Shown here: positions 9,643 to 19,400 of the stretch, piece by piece
Layout: every line of letters begins with the position of its first letter
Numbering within the stretch: position 1 is the stretch's first letter
Source: Microlunatus phosphovorus NM-1
GTDB lineage: Bacteria; Actinomycetota; Actinomycetes; Propionibacteriales; Propionibacteriaceae
Length of the DNA: 64,000 nucleotides
Assembly (NCBI RefSeq): GCF_000270245.1
Contig: NC_015635.1
Location: 3,410,001 to 3,474,000 of the forward strand
Direction of reading: 5' to 3'
The notes under the pieces: generated by a model
Told to the model about the DNA's origin: nothing
What the model saw: the letters and a program-made list of their open reading frames with translations, nothing else
Databases searched by the model: none
Position numbers and translations under genes: made by a program

Positions 9643-9948
9643 CCTCGCGCAGCGCAGCCGGCGCGACCGGGAGTGCAGGAGCGGATCGAGTCGAGACATG
9701 CCTTTCGTCTCGGCTTGATCCGCGACGAACGAGCGGTCCTGAGCGCCGGCGAGCAGCGCAATAGAGCTCGCGCAGCGCAGCCGGCGCAATAGAAAGAGCT
9801 AGTGCAGCGCAGCCGGCGCGCTCAGCTGCCCGCGATTGCGGGCGGCCGGGTGCGCCGTCGGTGTCTTGTTTCGCTGCCAGACAAGGGAAATTCATTCGCG
9901 GCATGGAGTTCTGCGAACTCGTGACGGCGGTGTCTCCGCCCCACTAGG
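9643..9948. repeat. Non-coding region with three copies of a GC-rich word and a hairpin
   Basis: No gene is supported here. The word GCAGCGCAGCCGGCGC occurs three times (within 9644-9664, 9767-9787 and 9803-9819), the first two preceded by CTCGC. Between them lies a long stem-loop (listed separately). CGGGAGTGCAGGAGCGG at 9668-9684 recurs exactly near 23849-23865, so part of this region belongs to a dispersed repeat. The right end (9900-10011) leads into the secreted CAP-protein gene. Confidence 0.7.
9681..9723 (+). terminator. Long stem-loop after the isomerase gene
   Basis: Arms 9681-9697 and 9707-9723 (17 bases each, 9-base loop) pair completely in RNA if two G-U pairs are allowed. There is no following T-run, as is common in high-GC actinobacterial terminators. 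It lies 39 bases after the stop codon. It may also be the core of a dispersed REP-like element. Confidence 0.6.
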
Positions 9949-10011
9949 GTGACGCCAACGGCTCGCGCCCAGTCGGGGGACATGGTGGCAGTCGGCCGTT
10001 CTTGGGGGATC

Positions 10012-12195
10012 ATGAAGCGCCCGGCCGCAGTCCTGACCACGCTCCTGCTCGCGATCGGGCTGCTCGCGGCGCCACCGCCATCGACAGTGTCCGCAGCTCC
10101 GCGCGACATCGACAACTCGTCTCTGGAGTCGGTGCGGGACGCCTATCTGACCTGGCTACGGCCGGCGTTGAGTGCGCCGTGGACCTGGGACGGCGACCCG
10201 AGCAAGTGCGTATCGGGCTCACCCTCGCCCCAGAATCAACCGGCGGAGGCAGCTGGGGCCTTCTCTCCAGGGGGCCGAGCCGCGACGCTCGAGGCGATCA
10301 ACTACTACCGGGAGATGGCCGGCTTGCAGCCGGTGACGGAGTACGCTCCCGGCTCTCACCTGGCTCAGCAGGCCGCGTTGATCATGCACGCCAACAACCT
10401 GCTCACACACACCCCCACATCGAGCCTGGCCTGCTACAGCAAGGACGGCGAGATCGGCGCAGGCACCTCCAACCTCTATCTCGGGCGGGTTGGAGCACGC
10501 GCCGCAGACGGGTTCGTGGACGATCCGGGAGCCAACAACGTCCTGGTCGGCCATCGGCGCTGGGTGCTGTATCCACCACTGTCGGGGGTGGGCATCGGGT
10601 CAACCGACAAGTCCACCAGCCTTGTCGTCTTCGACAGCGGAAGCCAGAACAACAACCCGCGCCCCAGTGGTGGCACGCCATGGCCGTCAGCCGGCTACGT
10701 CCCCTGGGAGACGATGCCCACCAGTGGGCGCTGGTCCTACGGCGCACCCCGGGGGACGAACTTCTCCAATGCCACCATCACCATGACGAAGAACGGCAGC
10801 CCGTGGCCAGTGCAGGTGACTCGGTCAAATGAGCTGTACGGCGATCCCGCCGTGGTGTGGACCGGGGGTCCGATCACGGAACCGGCTGGCGATACGGTCG
10901 ACACCTATGACATCACCGTCGCTGGGATACCCGGTGGCCCGATCAACTACCAGGTCAAGACGTTCCGGGCTGCGGTAGCTCGAGTCGGCACCGTCACAGT
11001 GGCTGGTGATCCCAGCGTCGGCAACACCCTCACCGCCACGGCAAACGACCCGCAACCTTCGGATGCGTACGTGAGCTATGCCTGGTATGCCGATGGCGAC
11101 CAGGTCGGCAGCGCACGAACTTACTCGGTCGCAGCCAGCGACGTCGGAAAGCAGCTGGTGGTCAAGGCGACGGCAGCGCTGGCAGGCTGGGCAAACGGCA
11201 CCACGAGTTCGAGCGCGCTCACCGTCAAGCCAGGTGTCCTCAAGCCCCAAGGCGTTGGCATCGATGGAACGCCCGTGGTGGGACAGTCCCTCAGCTTCGT
11301 CAAGGGAAACTGGGGAACCGGACTCTCCCCCACCTTCAGCCTGCAGTGGCTCCGCAATGACGAGGCGATCCCGGGAGCCGTCAGTTCCCCGTACCTCATC
11401 ACCGCAGCCGACCTCGGTACGAACATCGCGCTCCGGGTCACCGGCATGGTGCCGGGCTACACATCGGCGACCGTGACCACTGGATCCGTCGGACCGGTCA
11501 CGGCTCCCGTGACACCCACTCCGACGCCGACGCCCCCGACGCCGACACCAACGTCCCCGTCCCCTACCCCGACGACGCCCACCCCCACGACGCCCGCCCC
11601 GACCCCGACAACACCGACAACACCGACGACGCCGCCCTCACCGCCGAAGAAGTTCACCAACGTCCCGACGCCCACCATCTCCGGCACGGCACAAGTGGGC
11701 AAGATCCTCACTGCCAAGCCAGGCAGCTGGTCACCAGCGCCGAGCAGCTTCCAGTACCAGTGGTATCGCAACGGGAAGGCGATCACGGGTGCCACTGGAC
11801 GGACCTACACGCTCGCCCCGGCCATCAAGGGCGGCACCGTCACGGTCCGGGTCACCGCCGCACGGACGGGCTATGCCACGACCACCTCGAAGCCCTCGAA
11901 GACGACCAAGAAGGTGAAGGTTGGCACGATCACCGCAGTGAAACCCAAGATCTCCGGCACTGTCCGGATCGGCCATACCCTCACTGCGGTGCCCGGCAAA
12001 TGGAAGCCCACGACGACGAGGTTCGCCTATCAGTGGTACCGGAACGGATCGAAGATCAAGAAGGCGACCAAGGTGAACTATCTACTCGGCTCCACCGACA
12101 AGGGCAAGAAGATCTCGGTGAAGGTGACCGGGAAGGCGACCGGTTACACAACCAAGGCCAAGACGTCGTCCAAGACCGGCAAGGTGAGTGCCTAA
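10012..12195 (+). CDS. Secreted CAP/SCP-domain protein with Ig-like repeats
   Basis: The preferred start is ATG 10012, preceded by TGGGGGA. It gives a 727-residue protein with a classical signal peptide (KR, hydrophobic core LLLAIGLLAA, likely cut near VSAAP). An in-frame GTG at 9949 would add 21 residues. A CAP-like domain covers about residues 80-250 (EAINYYREMAGL, HANNLLTH, VGHRRWVLYPP). Two Ig-like modules follow, then a Thr/Pro linker (PTPTPTPP type) near residues 500-545, then two more modules. Modules share the pattern GT..VG..LTA..G.W, then YQWYRNG, then VTA...GY. The linker suggests passage through the cell wall. Role unknown; CAP proteins can bind lipids or act on envelope polymers. 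A terminator hairpin follows. Confidence 0.85.
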   Translation: MKRPAAVLTTLLLAIGLLAAPPPSTVSAAPRDIDNSSLESVRDAYLTWLRPALSAPWTWDGDPSKCVSGSPSPQNQPAEAAGAFSPGGRAATLEAINYYREMAGLQPVTEYAPGSHLAQQAALIMHANNLLTHTPTSSLACYSKDGEIGAGTSNLYLGRVGARAADGFVDDPGANNVLVGHRRWVLYPPLSGVGIGSTDKSTSLVVFDSGSQNNNPRPSGGTPWPSAGYVPWETMPTSGRWSYGAPRGTNFSNATITMTKNGSPWPVQVTRSNELYGDPAVVWTGGPITEPAGDTVDTYDITVAGIPGGPINYQVKTFRAAVARVGTVTVAGDPSVGNTLTATANDPQPSDAYVSYAWYADGDQVGSARTYSVAASDVGKQLVVKATAALAGWANGTTSSSALTVKPGVLKPQGVGIDGTPVVGQSLSFVKGNWGTGLSPTFSLQWLRNDEAIPGAVSSPYLITAADLGTNIALRVTGMVPGYTSATVTTGSVGPVTAPVTPTPTPTPPTPTPTSPSPTPTTPTPTTPAPTPTTPTTPTTPPSPPKKFTNVPTPTISGTAQVGKILTAKPGSWSPAPSSFQYQWYRNGKAITGATGRTYTLAPAIKGGTVTVRVTAARTGYATTTSKPSKTTKKVKVGTITAVKPKISGTVRIGHTLTAVPGKWKPTTTRFAYQWYRNGSKIKKATKVNYLLGSTDKGKKISVKVTGKATGYTTKAKTSSKTGKVSA

Positions 12196-12219
12196 CGGGA
12201 CCTGCGATCGCCTGCGGCC

Positions 12220-12252
12220 CCGTCGGCGCCACGTCCAGTCTGGCGCCGACGG
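12220..12252. terminator. Bidirectional hairpin between the CAP gene and serB
   Basis: A perfect 12-bp stem (CCGTCGGCGCCA at 12220-12231 pairing with 12241-12252) with a 9-base loop sits between convergent genes. It should end transcription from both sides. Confidence 0.75.
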
Positions 12253-12281
12253 TGTCGGTCAGGAGTTCCTGACGACGCTGG

Positions 12282-13457
12282 TCAGTCCACGTGGTCGACT
12301 TCGGCACCGCGGACGCCGAGCATGAACAAGATGACGTCGAGCCGGGGCACCGAGACGGTGGTGTGCGCCCGCGCCCGGACGGCCGGCTTGGCGTTGAACG
12401 CGATGCCCAGACCGGAGGCGGCCAGCATGTCGAGGTCGTTGGCGCCATCGCCGACGGCTACCGCCTGGGAGGGCAGGATCCCTTCTACGGCGGCGATCTC
12501 CCGGAGCAACTCGGCCTTGCGGGCACGGTCCACCACAGGTCCGACGACCTCGCCCGTGAGGCGACCGTCGACGATCTCCAATGTGTTGGCATAGGCGTGG
12601 TCAAGCCCGAGATCGGCCTTGAGCCGGTCGGTGAAGGCGGTGAACCCACCCGAGACGACGGCCACCGAGAAGCCCATCCGCTGCAGCGTGGACACGAAGG
12701 TCCGGGCACCGGGCGTCAGCCTGATCCGAGCAGCAGCTCGGTCCAGGGCTGCGACCTCCAGCCCAGCCAGCCGGCGTACCCGCTCGCGGAGCGACGTCTC
12801 GAAGTCCAGTTCGCCGGCCATCGCCGCCGTCGTCACGGCCTCGACCTCGGCTCGGCAGCCCGCCTCGTCCGCCAGCAGCTCGATCACCTCGTCGGCGATC
12901 AACGTCGAGTCGACATCCATCACCACCAGCCGCTTGGCCCGCCGCTCCAGGCCGTTGACCTGCACGGCGACATCGATGTGGTGCTCACGTGCGACCGACA
13001 CGAGCGCGGTACGCATCGCGTCGGGATCATCGACGATCACCACCAGGTCGTACGCGGTCACCGGCTGGGTCGCCAGCCGAACGATCCGGTCGATGTTGCC
13101 GCCGGTGTCGGAGATCGCGTCGGCCACGGCCGACAGCGCAATCGGCGTCAACGGCTGGCCCAGCACGGTCACCGCGTGCCGGCGCCGGGACGCACGCTGG
13201 GAGGTCGCCTCGACTCGCTCGAAGTCGACCTTCATCTCGTTGCGGAAACCCCAGTACAAGATGTCGCGCAGCAACGCGTCGGAGGCACTCTCCAGCCGAA
13301 CCAGCACATCGAGGGTGAGCCGCTCCCGGACGACCAGTTGCTCCATGTCCTCCAGCTCCGCCCCCGCTCGGGCGAGCAGACCGAGCAGCTCGCTGGTGAG
13401 CCGCGGCCGATCCCGGCCCGATGCCCTGATCAGCAGCGGCAGTTGTATCTCACTCAT
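12282..13457 (-). CDS. serB: Phosphoserine phosphatase with N-terminal ACT domain(s)
   Basis: This 391-residue HAD-family enzyme hydrolyses O-phosphoserine to serine, the last step of serine synthesis. HAD motifs are present in order: DVDSTLIADEV (nucleophile Asp and acid Asp) near residue 180, SGGFTAF, a Lys in VDRARKAELL, and GDGANDLDM. The first 170 residues carry an ACT-like regulatory region (LLIRASGRDRPRLTSELLGL) and a second ACT-like stretch (YDLVVIVDDP), the architecture of mycobacterial SerB2, where serine feedback is known. It lies 1 base after the pirin gene on the same strand, so the two are probably co-transcribed. Confidence 0.95.
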   Translation of the reverse strand: MSEIQLPLLIRASGRDRPRLTSELLGLLARAGAELEDMEQLVVRERLTLDVLVRLESASDALLRDILYWGFRNEMKVDFERVEATSQRASRRRHAVTVLGQPLTPIALSAVADAISDTGGNIDRIVRLATQPVTAYDLVVIVDDPDAMRTALVSVAREHHIDVAVQVNGLERRAKRLVVMDVDSTLIADEVIELLADEAGCRAEVEAVTTAAMAGELDFETSLRERVRRLAGLEVAALDRAAARIRLTPGARTFVSTLQRMGFSVAVVSGGFTAFTDRLKADLGLDHAYANTLEIVDGRLTGEVVGPVVDRARKAELLREIAAVEGILPSQAVAVGDGANDLDMLAASGLGIAFNAKPAVRARAHTTVSVPRLDVILFMLGVRGAEVDHVD

Positions 13458-13458
13458 C

Positions 13459-14196
13459 TCAGCCCATCGCCCAGGCCAGCAGTTCGCTCGGCTGCCGCCC
13501 GGTCACCCGCAAGGCGGCTGATCCGACGACCCGCAGGGTGTCACCCTCCCCGAGCACCCCGACGCCCTCCACCAAGATCTCACCGCTCGCCACGAACAGG
13601 TGCACATAGGCCGCCTCAGGCAAGACCCGGGTCGCCCCAGCGGCCAGGCGGGTGATCCACAGTGTGCTCGTCGCCGCCCCGATCGACACCGCGGCGTCGC
13701 GCTCCGATCCAGAGGCCGCCGGCACCCAGTCGGTCGCCAGAGCAGCGGGCTCGATGTCGCGCTGCGCATAGGACGGCGCACCCCCCGGCGCATCAGGCCG
13801 GATCCAGCTCTGCACGAACCGAACCGGCACTCGCGGGCTGGCCCGATCCACCCGATAGGCGTCGTTGCGCTCGGCATGGACGACGCCCGAGCCGGCGCTC
13901 AGCCGCTGCACCAGACCTGGGTAGACGATCCCCGACTCCCCCGTTGAGTCCTCGTGCAGCAGCGAGCCGGACAGCACCCAGGTGACGATCTCGGTGTCTC
14001 GGTGGGGGTGATCATCGAAGCCGCGTCCACTCAGCAACGACTCCTCGTTGTGCGCCAGCAGTCGTCCGAACCCAATGTTGGATGGATCGTAGTGCTGCCC
14101 GAAAGAGAAGGCGTGCCGGGTGGTGATGCCTTCGACCTCGGTCAGAAACCGTTCGCCGGCTCGTTGGATACGCGACACCGGGCTGGATCTGGTCAT
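13459..14196 (-). CDS. Pirin family protein (cupin)
   Basis: This 245-residue bicupin has the pirin signature: NIGFGRLLAHNEE, then HPHRDTEIVTWVLSG with metal-ligand histidines near residues 57-59, then the LSAGSGVVHAERN block that supplies the remaining His/Glu ligands. Family members bind Fe(II), and some have quercetin 2,3-dioxygenase activity or act as redox sensors. The C-terminal cupin is more degenerate. ATG at 14196 is followed by ACC. The 20 or so bases upstream closely resemble those before the tandem UspA gene at 23836. It heads a two-gene unit with serB; no metabolic link is obvious. Confidence 0.9.
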   Translation of the reverse strand: MTRSSPVSRIQRAGERFLTEVEGITTRHAFSFGQHYDPSNIGFGRLLAHNEESLLSGRGFDDHPHRDTEIVTWVLSGSLLHEDSTGESGIVYPGLVQRLSAGSGVVHAERNDAYRVDRASPRVPVRFVQSWIRPDAPGGAPSYAQRDIEPAALATDWVPAASGSERDAAVSIGAATSTLWITRLAAGATRVLPEAAYVHLFVASGEILVEGVGVLGEGDTLRVVGSAALRVTGRQPSELLAWAMG

Positions 14197-14229
14197 GGGC
14201 GGAGTCTCTCGGGAGTGCGCACCACAGCC

Positions 14230-14526
14230 TCACGATAGTGAAGGCCGCCAACGGCAGCGCCTCATGTCCACCCGATCGCCCACCAGCACCGCTCCCTCCG
14301 CCCGCAGCCGTGCCAGCGCGGTCGCCTCCAGCCCACGTGCCGGACGGCCATCGGCCCGGACGACCCGCCACCAGGGCACCCCAGCCCCTTGGGTGGACAT
14401 CACCCGGCCGACCAGCCGCGGCCCGCCGACACCGACGTACTCCGCCAGGTCTCCATAGCTGGCGACCTGACCCGCGGGGATCCGTTCGACGGCGCTCAGC
14501 ACGGCCTCGACGTAGGCCTCATCCAT
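14230..14526 (-). CDS. Alkyltransferase-like (ATL) DNA-binding protein, MGMT family
   Basis: This small protein (98 residues from ATG 14526; a GTG nine bases earlier is possible) matches the DNA-binding domain of O6-alkylguanine-DNA alkyltransferases (RIPAGQVASYGDLAEYVG, and RVMSTQGAG with the arginine-finger region). The reactive Cys of the PCHR motif is replaced: the sequence reads PWWRVVRADG. Proteins with Trp here are ATLs, which bind alkylated guanine and hand it to nucleotide-excision repair rather than removing the alkyl group. A homologous gene lies near adnAB and moeZ in mycobacteria. It is short and stand-alone, on the minus strand. Confidence 0.9.
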   Translation of the reverse strand: MDEAYVEAVLSAVERIPAGQVASYGDLAEYVGVGGPRLVGRVMSTQGAGVPWWRVVRADGRPARGLEATALARLRAEGAVLVGDRVDMRRCRWRPSLS

Positions 14527-14832
14527 CAGCGACACGCCCGGACGGGAGCTCTCGCGGGACCCTGCTGAACACACGTACCCAGGCATCCACGCTGACCAGC
14601 CTAGGAATAGCGTCGAAGAGGATCGCCACGGGCATTGCTCCCGGCAACGTAGGAACTCGGTTGGGTTTCTCCGACCGCGGATGTGTGGTTGGCTAGGTGT
14701 GCTGTTGCAAGTCTGTGCCGTGGTAAGTGCTACGCCCCCAGATTCTTGCGTGGGCGTTCGGCACCGCTGGCGTCCGAGCAGCACTCGGGGCCGTGAGGTG
14801 CGGCTCCGGCGCTTGATGCTAGGAGTGTTTTC
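14527..14832 (+). promoter_or_regulatory. Divergent control region and long 5' leader of the cold-shock gene
   Basis: These 306 bases separate the ATL gene (minus) from the cold-shock gene (plus). No ORF is supported. A good ribosome site AGGAG lies at about 14821, 7-8 bases before the cold-shock ATG. The part from about 14690 is T-richer than the surroundings (GTGTGCTGTTGCAAGTCTGTG) and could hold the promoter, but no convincing -35/-10 pair stands out. Cold-shock mRNAs often have long structured leaders; that this one does is inference. Confidence 0.35.
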
Positions 14833-15036
14833 ATGGCGCAGGGAACCGTCAAGTGGTTCAATGCCGAAAAGGGCTACGGATTCATCGCCGTGGACGGCGG
14901 CGGTCCGGATGTGTTCGTCCACTACAGCGCGATCGAGTCGACCGGCTTCCGGACGCTCGATGAGGGCCAGCGAGTGGAGTTCCAGACCACCCAGGGGCCG
15001 AAGGGCCCGCAGGCCGACCAGGTGCACACCATCTGA
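14833..15036 (+). CDS. Cold-shock protein, CspA family
   Basis: The 67-residue single cold-shock domain has RNP1 (KGYGFIAV) and RNP2 (VFVHYSAI), which bind single-stranded RNA or DNA and melt secondary structure. It begins with the family-typical [18 protein letters not shown], and its length is the usual 65-70 residues. The ribosome site AGGAG is well placed. It is monocistronic, closed by the hairpin at 15055-15087. Whether it is cold-induced or constitutive cannot be read from the sequence. Confidence 0.97.
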   Translation: MAQGTVKWFNAEKGYGFIAVDGGGPDVFVHYSAIESTGFRTLDEGQRVEFQTTQGPKGPQADQVHTI

Positions 15037-15054
15037 TCTTTGCCACACCACACC

Positions 15055-15087
15055 AAAGCCCCCGTACGCGATCCGTACGGGGGCTTT
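15055..15087. terminator. Bidirectional terminator between the cold-shock gene and moeZ
   Basis: A perfect 14-bp stem (AAAGCCCCCGTACG at 15055-15068 with 15074-15087) with a 5-base loop ends in TTT on the plus strand and reads the same way on the minus strand. It lies between convergent genes. Confidence 0.92.
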
Positions 15088-15107
15088 GTGTTGCTACCGT
15101 CTCCCGC

Positions 15108-16301
15108 TCAGTACGCCGGCTGGGAGGGGTCGATCTGGCTGACCCAAGCGCTGACTCCGCCACCGACATGCACCGCGTCGGCCAGGCCGGCCCCGTGCAC
15201 GATCGCCAGGCACTCGGCTGACCGGGTGCCAGCCTTGCAGTAGAGCACGACCTGCTTGTCCTGCGGCAGCGCGCTGAGCGCCGACCCGTTCTGGAACTCA
15301 CCCTTGGGGACGAGCACCGAGCCGGGGATGGCGTTGATCTCCCGCTCGACCTGCTCGCGTACGTCGATCAGCACGAAGTCGCGCTCGCCGGCCTCTCGTT
15401 CCTTCAACCACTGCTCCAACTGCGCCACCGCGATGGTGTGACCGGCGACCGCCTCGGCGGCCTCGTCGGTCAGCGCGCCGCAGAAGGCGTCGTAGTCGAT
15501 CAACTCGGTGATCGGCTCCCCCGCCGGGTCCCGGCGCAGATTGAGGGTCTTGTAGCTCATCTCCAGCGCGTCGTAGACCATCAGCCGGCCGATCAGCGGC
15601 TCACCGATCCCGGTCAGCAGCTTGATCGCCTCGGTCACCATGATCGAGCCGATCGAAGCGCACAGCACACCGAGCACACCGCCCTCGGCGCAGGAGGGAA
15701 CCATGCCCGGTGGCGGCGGCTCGGGATAGAGATCGCGGTACTGCGGACCATGATCGGCCCAGAACACGCTGACCTGACCCTCGAAGCGGAAGATCGATCC
15801 CCAGACGTACGGCTTGTGGGACAGCACCGCCGCGTCGTTGACCAGATAGCGGGTGGCGAAGTTGTCGGTCCCGTCCAGGATCAGGTCGTACTGGGCGAAG
15901 ATCTCCATCACGTTGTCGTTGTCCAACCGGACATCGTGCAGGACCACGTTCACCAGCGGATTGACCTCGGCGATCGACTCCTTGGCCGACAGCGCCTTGG
16001 ACTTGCCGATGTCGGACTGACCGTGAATGACCTGGCGCTGCAGATTCGACTCGTCGACGGTGTCGAACTCGACGATGCCGAGCGTGCCGACCCCGGCCGC
16101 GGCCAGATAGAGCAATGCCGGGCTGCCGAGGCCACCTGCCCCGATCACCAGCACCCGAGCGTTCTTCAGCCGCTTCTGCCCGATCATGCCGACCTCGGGA
16201 ATGATCAGATGCCTGCTGTATCGGCGTACTTCCTCCGGAGTCAACGACTCCGCGGGTTCCACCAGCGGCGGTAATGCCACAACTTCCTCCAAGTTCGTCA
16301 T
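15108..16301 (-). CDS. moeZ: Adenylyltransferase/sulfurtransferase MoeZ (MoeB plus rhodanese)
   Basis: The 397-residue protein (from ATG 16301) has an E1-like ThiF/MoeB domain with GAGGLGSPALLYLAAAGVG near residue 50, DTVDESNLQRQV, DGTDNFATRYLVND and the conserved CAEGG. A C-terminal rhodanese domain carries the active-site loop YCKAGTRSAE. The enzyme adenylates C-terminal Gly-Gly sulfur carriers and loads sulfur onto them, for molybdopterin, CysO-type cysteine synthesis or thiamine. An in-frame start at 16439 would add a 46-residue basic extension overlapping the divergent lysX control region. The internal ATG fits the family start and has a GAGG upstream. No carrier gene is adjacent. Confidence 0.92.
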   Translation of the reverse strand: MTNLEEVVALPPLVEPAESLTPEEVRRYSRHLIIPEVGMIGQKRLKNARVLVIGAGGLGSPALLYLAAAGVGTLGIVEFDTVDESNLQRQVIHGQSDIGKSKALSAKESIAEVNPLVNVVLHDVRLDNDNVMEIFAQYDLILDGTDNFATRYLVNDAAVLSHKPYVWGSIFRFEGQVSVFWADHGPQYRDLYPEPPPPGMVPSCAEGGVLGVLCASIGSIMVTEAIKLLTGIGEPLIGRLMVYDALEMSYKTLNLRRDPAGEPITELIDYDAFCGALTDEAAEAVAGHTIAVAQLEQWLKEREAGERDFVLIDVREQVEREINAIPGSVLVPKGEFQNGSALSALPQDKQVVLYCKAGTRSAECLAIVHGAGLADAVHVGGGVSAWVSQIDPSQPAY

Positions 16302-16372
16302 CGGACGCTTGATCCTCACATCACGAACGCCAACGGTTCGGTCACTATTCCGGCATCCGGACCGCCGGTCTG

Positions 16373-16394
16373 ACCGGGCGGAACTCCGCCCGGT
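16373..16394. promoter_or_regulatory. Perfect 22-bp palindrome between moeZ and lysX
   Basis: ACCGGGCGGA (16373-16382) and its exact inverse (16385-16394) are separated by two bases. The element lies 43 bases before the lysX ATG and immediately before a TTACGCT -10-like word, a place where a bound regulator would block lysX transcription. No such hairpin is needed as a terminator, because the flanking genes diverge. I infer an operator; an RNA hairpin in the moeZ or lysX leader is the alternative. Confidence 0.5.
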
Positions 16395-16437
16395 TACGCT
16401 GGCGAACTGCTCCTGCATTCGGCGAGAGGCTCCGATC

Positions 16438-19400
16438 ATGACCTTGCCCGTTGGTCGCGAGTCACCGCGGCCAGGCGGCGGTCAATCCCTGCGCGATGAT
16501 CGTTGGCCGGACATCTTCGCGTCCGGATTCCTGATCGCCACCGTGGTCAACCTGGCAGTCACCTTGATCCCTCGTTGGCATCGCTTCTTCAGCCGCCAGT
16601 ACGACGTGGTCTCGATGCTCACCATCCCGATCGTCCCCGGTCTGGGGTACACCGCGCTGTTGCTGGTGATGGCGGTCGCGCTGCGTCGTCGACTGCGGGT
16701 CGCCTGGTGGCTGATGGTGATCTGGTGGCTGCTGCTGCCCGAGCTCGGCCGGCTGGTCTCGGTGATCACCGGCGAGCCGAGCATCACATCGTGGCAGTAC
16801 GTGGTCCAGATCATCGGTCTGCTGCTGATGGGCGCGGTGACCGTGCTCGCCTTCCGGGCCAGACAGCAGTTCACCGCGCGCCGGGTCCCTGGCAACGCGG
16901 TCGCCGCGCTGGTCGTCTTCCTGCTCGGTGGCGTGGTCATGCTGGCGATCGGCACCGGGCTGACGCTGCGCTTCGGCAACACCAAGGATCCCTTCGCCGC
17001 CGCGGTCCACGTGTTCGGCTCGATGCTCGGCGATGTCGGCCGGCTGCCGACCGCCGACCACATCCACTCCCCGCTGTGGGTGCGGTTCATCGTCGGCCTG
17101 ATCGGGGCGGCCGTCGTGCTGGGCGCGGCCTATCTGCTCTTCCGGCCACCTCGGAATCTGCACTTCCTCAGCGCCGCCGACGAGGCCCGGGTACGCACGC
17201 TGCTCCGCGACTACGGCGACAACGACTCCCTCGGCTACTTCGCCACCCGGCGGGACAAGTCCGTGGTCTGGGACACCAGCGATGCGGCGACCGCGCGAGC
17301 CGGGATCTCCTACCGCGCCATCGGCTCGGTCAGCCTGGCCAGCGGCAACCCGGTCGGCGACCCGGAACGGTGGACCGAGGCGATCGAGGCCTGGCGCATC
17401 CATGCCCGCTCGGTCGGTCTGTCGCTGGCGGTGATGGGGGCGGGCGAGGAGGGCGCTGCGGCGTACGAGGAGTCCGGGCTGACCGCCTGGGAGATCGGCG
17501 ACGAGGCGATCCTCGACGTACGCTCCTTCTCGCTGAACGGTCCTGGGATGAAGCCGGTACGCCAGTCGGTCTCCCGCTTGCAGCGTCGGGGCTACACCAC
17601 GCGCGTGCTGCGGCACAGTGAGCTCAGTGCCGCGGACTTCGATACCCTGAGCACCGACGCCGCCTCCTGGCGGGGCGACGGCGGCGACGAGCGCGGCTTC
17701 TCGATGGCACTCGGCAGGCTCGCCGACCCACTGGACGACGAGTGCGTCATGGTCCAGGCACACGACGCCGACGGCCGGCTGCGGGGCTTCTTGAGCTTCG
17801 TGCCCTGGGGACACAACGGGCTGTCGCTGGATCTGATGCGCCGCGACCCCAGCGCCGACAACGGCCTGGTCGAGTTGATGGTGTCCGCGCTGGCCGACCG
17901 CTCCGCCCAGTTCGGCGTATCCCGCGTCTCGCTCAACTTCGCCATGTTCCGGGAAGCCTTCGAACGCGGCTCCGAGATCGGGGCAGGGCCGATCGCCAAA
18001 CTCTGGCGACAGGCGCTGCAGGTGGCCAGCAAGAACTGGCAGTTGGAGTCGCTCTATCGGTCCAACGCCAAATACCTGCCGCAGTGGCAGCCGCGCTTCA
18101 TCTGCTTCGAGTACACCTCCGATCTGCCTCGGGTCGGCACCGCGACCGGCAGTGCCGAGGGCTTCCTCACCCGTCCGAGTCTGGGCTCGCTGCTGCGGCG
18201 CCGGCAAGACACCCCCGAGGCCTTGGACACCGGCAGCGAAGGCTATGCCGACGAGGTCCTGGCTCTGATGCCGCCGCAACGCGATCTGCTCGCCGAGGCA
18301 CTGTCCACGGCGAGGCTGCCGGAGCAGATGCGGATCCGCCGCGACAAGGCGCTGCGGCTGAAAGGTCGCGGCATCGAGCCGTACCCGGTCGCTGCCCCGC
18401 GGACCCACACCCTCGCCGAGGTCCGGGCCCTTGTCGATGCCCGTGCACGCGCCGGCGAGCTTGCCCCGGACACCTGGACCGGGCAGATCGTCTCGGTGAC
18501 CGGCCGGGTGCTGCTCAAGCGCAAGCACGGCGGCATCGGTTTTGCGACCCTGCGCGACGGATCGGGCGACCTGCAGGTGTTGGTCTCCCGTCGCGATGTG
18601 GGCCCTGACCTGTTCGACCTGTGGCTACATGACATCGACCTCGGCGACCACGTCTCGGTGACCGGTGAGGTGATCACCAGCAAGACCGGCGAGCTGTCCA
18701 TCGCGGCGACCTCGCTGCTGCTGTCCAGCAAGTCGCTGCGCCCGCTGCCGGACAAGCACAAGGGCCTCACCGATCCCGAGGCTCGGGTACGGATGCGCTA
18801 TGTCGACTTGATCATCCGACCCGAGGCCCGCGAGACCGCGTACGCCCGCGCGACCGTGGTGCGCAGCATCCGCGACTCGCTGGCCAGGCGTGGCTTCACC
18901 GAGGTGGAGACCCCGATCCTGCAGCTGATCCACGGCGGCGCGAACGCCAGGCCGTTCGAGACCCACATCAACGCCTACGACCTCGACCTCTATCTGCGGA
19001 TCGCCACCGAGCTGCATCTGAAGCGGCTGATCGTCGGCGGGATGGAGAGGGTGTTCGAGCTGGGCCGCCAGTTCCGCAACGAAGGTGCCGACTTCAAGCA
19101 CAACCCCGAGTTCACCTCGATGGAGGTCTATCAGACCTATGGCGACTACAACTCGATGCGCATCCTGACCCAGGAGATCATCCAGGAGGCCGCGACCGCG
19201 GTCTACGGCTCGCCGATCGCGCGCCGGCCGGACGGACCGGACGGCACCATCGTCGAGTACGACCTGTCCGGCGATTGGCCGGTGAAGACGATCTGCCAGG
19301 CCGTCTCGGAGAAGCTGGGTGAGGAGGTCAGCGCCGACACCCCGCACGCGACGCTGCTGCGGCACGCCGAGCGGATCGGCCTCGAGTTGGATGCCGACAT

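Noticed and set aside
14527-15051. 273-codon frame as a longer alkyltransferase with an N-terminal domain
   Set aside because: The upstream part overlaps the cold-shock gene antisense and has no domain; the 98-residue form matches known ATL proteins in length.
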